Assembly: GCA_011775825.1 (NCBI GenBank)
Contig: JAABYK010000578.1
Span: 9,998-17,212, forward strand
Source of the DNA: Candidatus Zhuqueibacterota bacterium
GTDB taxonomy: Bacteria; Zhuqueibacterota; Zhuqueibacteria; Oceanimicrobiales; Oceanimicrobiaceae
Length of the DNA: 7,215 nucleotides
Reading direction: 5' to 3'
The first letter of the stretch is position 1, and every line of letters starts with the position of its first letter. The notes under the pieces were generated by a model. The model made no database searches. It worked only from the letters and a program-made list of their open reading frames with translations, and had not been told where the DNA came from. Below are positions 5,674 through 7,215 of the stretch, one piece after another. The translations under genes were made by a program, and so were the position numbers.

Positions 5674-7197
5674 TTACAATTCTTGATCCGAAATATCTTG
5701 AATTGATGCCAAGCCCTCCGGGTTTGGCAAATAATATCTCACCGGTTGAACCTGGCCACGTTCATTGACGATTCGCTTAATATGCTTGCCACGAAGGACT
5801 GAATGCTCTACTTCAACATCCCCCTCTATTTGACAGCCATGAATCCTGGTCAGGCCTTTTATCACAACATTGTCTCCAATCGTCGTGGGTAAGGCAACAC
5901 TTCCTTCGATTCGAACTCCAGATTCTATACGGCAGTGTTCACCCAATTCGATATTCCCAAGCAAATGATTCCCAGCCCCAATCAGCGTGTTTGCGCCAAT
6001 TCTAATGGTTTCATTCTCGCTGGCCAAAAAGCGAACGTTATCTTCCACCCGAACCCCTGCACCAATCAGAATTTTTCCTTCAAGGCGAGCCTGTCTCTGA
6101 ATCTGCACGCCTTTGTTGAGCTCCACCTGCTTGCCAATATGTGCGCCCTTGCCAACTACAATGTCCAACCGTCTGGAATCTTTTGCATTTTCAAGAATCC
6201 AGTCCACCACTTCTTCGGCGACAAAAAAGTCGTGCCTGTCTTCGATGGTTATCTTGTCTTTGAGGGCTGCGTAGACTTTTTCACGTGCATATTCTTGCAT
6301 TTCTTTTAAGACGCTCTTTGTATTAAATCCCAAAACGGTCTGAGTCTCTGGCGCTGAAAAAGCCTTAACGGACAGCCCATTTTGATTAAATATACTAATT
6401 AAATCTGTAACATACAATTCTTTCTGCACGTTATCTGTCTTCAAATGATGAATGTGTTTTTGGAGCTTGTCGGACCTAAAAGCGAACACGCCGGTATTGA
6501 ATTCCCGTATATTCAGCAAGTCATCCCTTGTGAAGCTGTATTTATTCCCACGGTAATCAACATGGTAAGATTCACGGGGCCGCAAAGCCTTGATATCTTT
6601 TTGTTCTTTAATCTCGATGACCTTCCCGGAGTCTTCGCCGCTGCTGGCACCGGAAGCATCTTTTTGAGGAACACGCAAGATTCTGCCGTAGTAATTGTCG
6701 TTTGGATCGCCTTCGTATGTGCCGGTGAGCACCATCATATCGCTTTCATACCGCTCAAACGCTTCTTTAAACATTTGGACGACTTTGGCATCCATCAAAC
6801 CGATGTCACCGGGAAAGATATAAATGTGGCCCGAGAACTCGCCATTCGGAATAACGTTCAAAGCCGTCCGAACAGCGTCTCCGGTGCCATGTTGCTGTTC
6901 CTGGTAAGAAAACACTCGATGCGTACTTCTATTGAGTGCTTCCGCCACTTCTTTGGCCTTGATGCCAACGACGATTATCTGGTTCTGACATTTCAGTCCT
7001 TGTGCTGCAGCCTGAGATACACGTTCAACCGTCGATTTGCCCCAAATCTCGTGGAGCATTTTTGATTTCTTTGACCTTATTCGCTTGCCATGACCGGCAG
7101 CCAAAATAATCGCGATGCTGTCTTTCGAAACATCGAGTTCGGAGCTTAATTCTTGTAAGTGAGAAGCAATATCAGAGTTTGCACGTGCTGAGTTCAT
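5674..7197 (-). CDS. GlmU-like sugar nucleotidyltransferase with hexapeptide-repeat domain
   Basis: Likely cytoplasmic enzyme that joins a sugar 1-phosphate to an NTP. The 507 residues comprise a charged N-terminal extension (1-27), a nucleotidyltransferase domain (about 28-300), a linker, and a left-handed beta-helix of hexapeptide repeats (about 346-470, with VVGKGAHIG, ILIGAG, IRIGANTLIGAG, TIGDNVVI). Matching GlmU uridyltransferase elements are LAAGHGKR (32-39), K46 in SKMLH, QQHGTGDA (101-108), GD at 130-131, YGRI (170-173), EIKEQKD (195-201), NTG (234-236) and N292 in GFNTK. Differences: SK instead of PK in the signature, and an enlarged stretch at about 178-232. The C-terminal half lacks the GlmU acetyltransferase landmarks (LRPG, HLxYxGD, the GAGTIxxNYDG motif), so acetylation of glucosamine 1-phosphate is unlikely. 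The sugar is unknown. The ATG has AAGG 7 bases upstream. It leads the acyl-CoA gene run, with the hydratase 19 bases downstream; the reason for this pairing is unclear. Confidence 0.88.
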   Translation of the reverse strand: MNSARANSDIASHLQELSSELDVSKDSIAIILAAGHGKRIRSKKSKMLHEIWGKSTVERVSQAAAQGLKCQNQIIVVGIKAKEVAEALNRSTHRVFSYQEQQHGTGDAVRTALNVIPNGEFSGHIYIFPGDIGLMDAKVVQMFKEAFERYESDMMVLTGTYEGDPNDNYYGRILRVPQKDASGASSGEDSGKVIEIKEQKDIKALRPRESYHVDYRGNKYSFTRDDLLNIREFNTGVFAFRSDKLQKHIHHLKTDNVQKELYVTDLISIFNQNGLSVKAFSAPETQTVLGFNTKSVLKEMQEYAREKVYAALKDKITIEDRHDFFVAEEVVDWILENAKDSRRLDIVVGKGAHIGKQVELNKGVQIQRQARLEGKILIGAGVRVEDNVRFLASENETIRIGANTLIGAGNHLLGNIELGEHCRIESGVRIEGSVALPTTIGDNVVIKGLTRIHGCQIEGDVEVEHSVLRGKHIKRIVNERGQVQPVRYYLPNPEGLASIQDISDQEL

Positions 7198-7204
7198 GAT
7201 TTTA

Positions 7205-7211
7205 CCTTCCC
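7205..7211 (-). promoter_or_regulatory. Ribosome binding site of the GlmU-like gene
   Basis: Minus-strand GGGAAGG followed by 7 bases (TAAAATC) and ATG at 7197. It supports the long form of the protein with its N-terminal extension. No other start codon occurs in this frame between it and the window edge, and no promoter can be judged in the 18 bases available. Confidence 0.75.
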
Positions 7212-7215
7212 TAGT

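Noticed and set aside
6445..7065. A 206-codon open frame on the plus strand
   Set aside because: It lies wholly opposite the GlmU-like gene, whose motifs are clear. The product reads as an antisense shadow with no recognisable domain, and there is no gene-free room around it.

Overview
The window is a compact stretch of a bacterial chromosome. It holds seven protein genes, all on the minus strand, with gaps of only 3 to 79 bases, so they read as one probable operon running from right to left. No gene-free stretch exceeds about 80 bases. I see no RNA gene, mobile element, CRISPR array, long repeat or convincing terminator. Base composition looks close to even GC. Most starts have clear Shine-Dalgarno sites, which fits bacteria, but nothing here fixes the phylum. 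The GlmU-like protein and gene mix would fit a little-studied lineage; that is inference.

Layout in transcription order: (1) 7197-5674, a nucleotidyltransferase joined to a hexapeptide-repeat domain, GlmU-like but without the usual acetyltransferase active site. (2) 5654-4869, an enoyl-CoA hydratase (crotonase) with both catalytic glutamates. (3) 4810-3671, a complete short-chain-type acyl-CoA dehydrogenase. (4) 3667-2825, a metallo-beta-lactamase-fold hydrolase with a full metal-binding set. (5) 2774-1590, an acetyl-CoA acetyltransferase (thiolase). (6) 1510-659, a 3-hydroxybutyryl-CoA dehydrogenase starting at TTG. (7) 632 to the left edge, the N-terminal half of a second acyl-CoA dehydrogenase.

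Genes 2, 3, 5 and 6 encode all four steps linking butyryl-CoA (or another short acyl-CoA) to acetyl-CoA: dehydrogenation, hydration, 3-hydroxyacyl oxidation and thiolysis. The order thiolase, hydroxyacyl-CoA dehydrogenase, acyl-CoA dehydrogenase matches the mmgA-mmgB-mmgC order known in Bacillus subtilis. The direction of flux (beta-oxidation or butyrate synthesis) cannot be told from this window, and no electron-transfer flavoprotein or regulator is visible.

The core is ordinary central acyl-CoA metabolism. Two members do not obviously belong to it: the GlmU-like protein that leads the run, and the lactonase-like hydrolase in the middle, whose start codon is in the same frame as, and one codon after, the stop of the upstream dehydrogenase. 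I found no evidence of an entirely new system; these two genes are the best places to look again.
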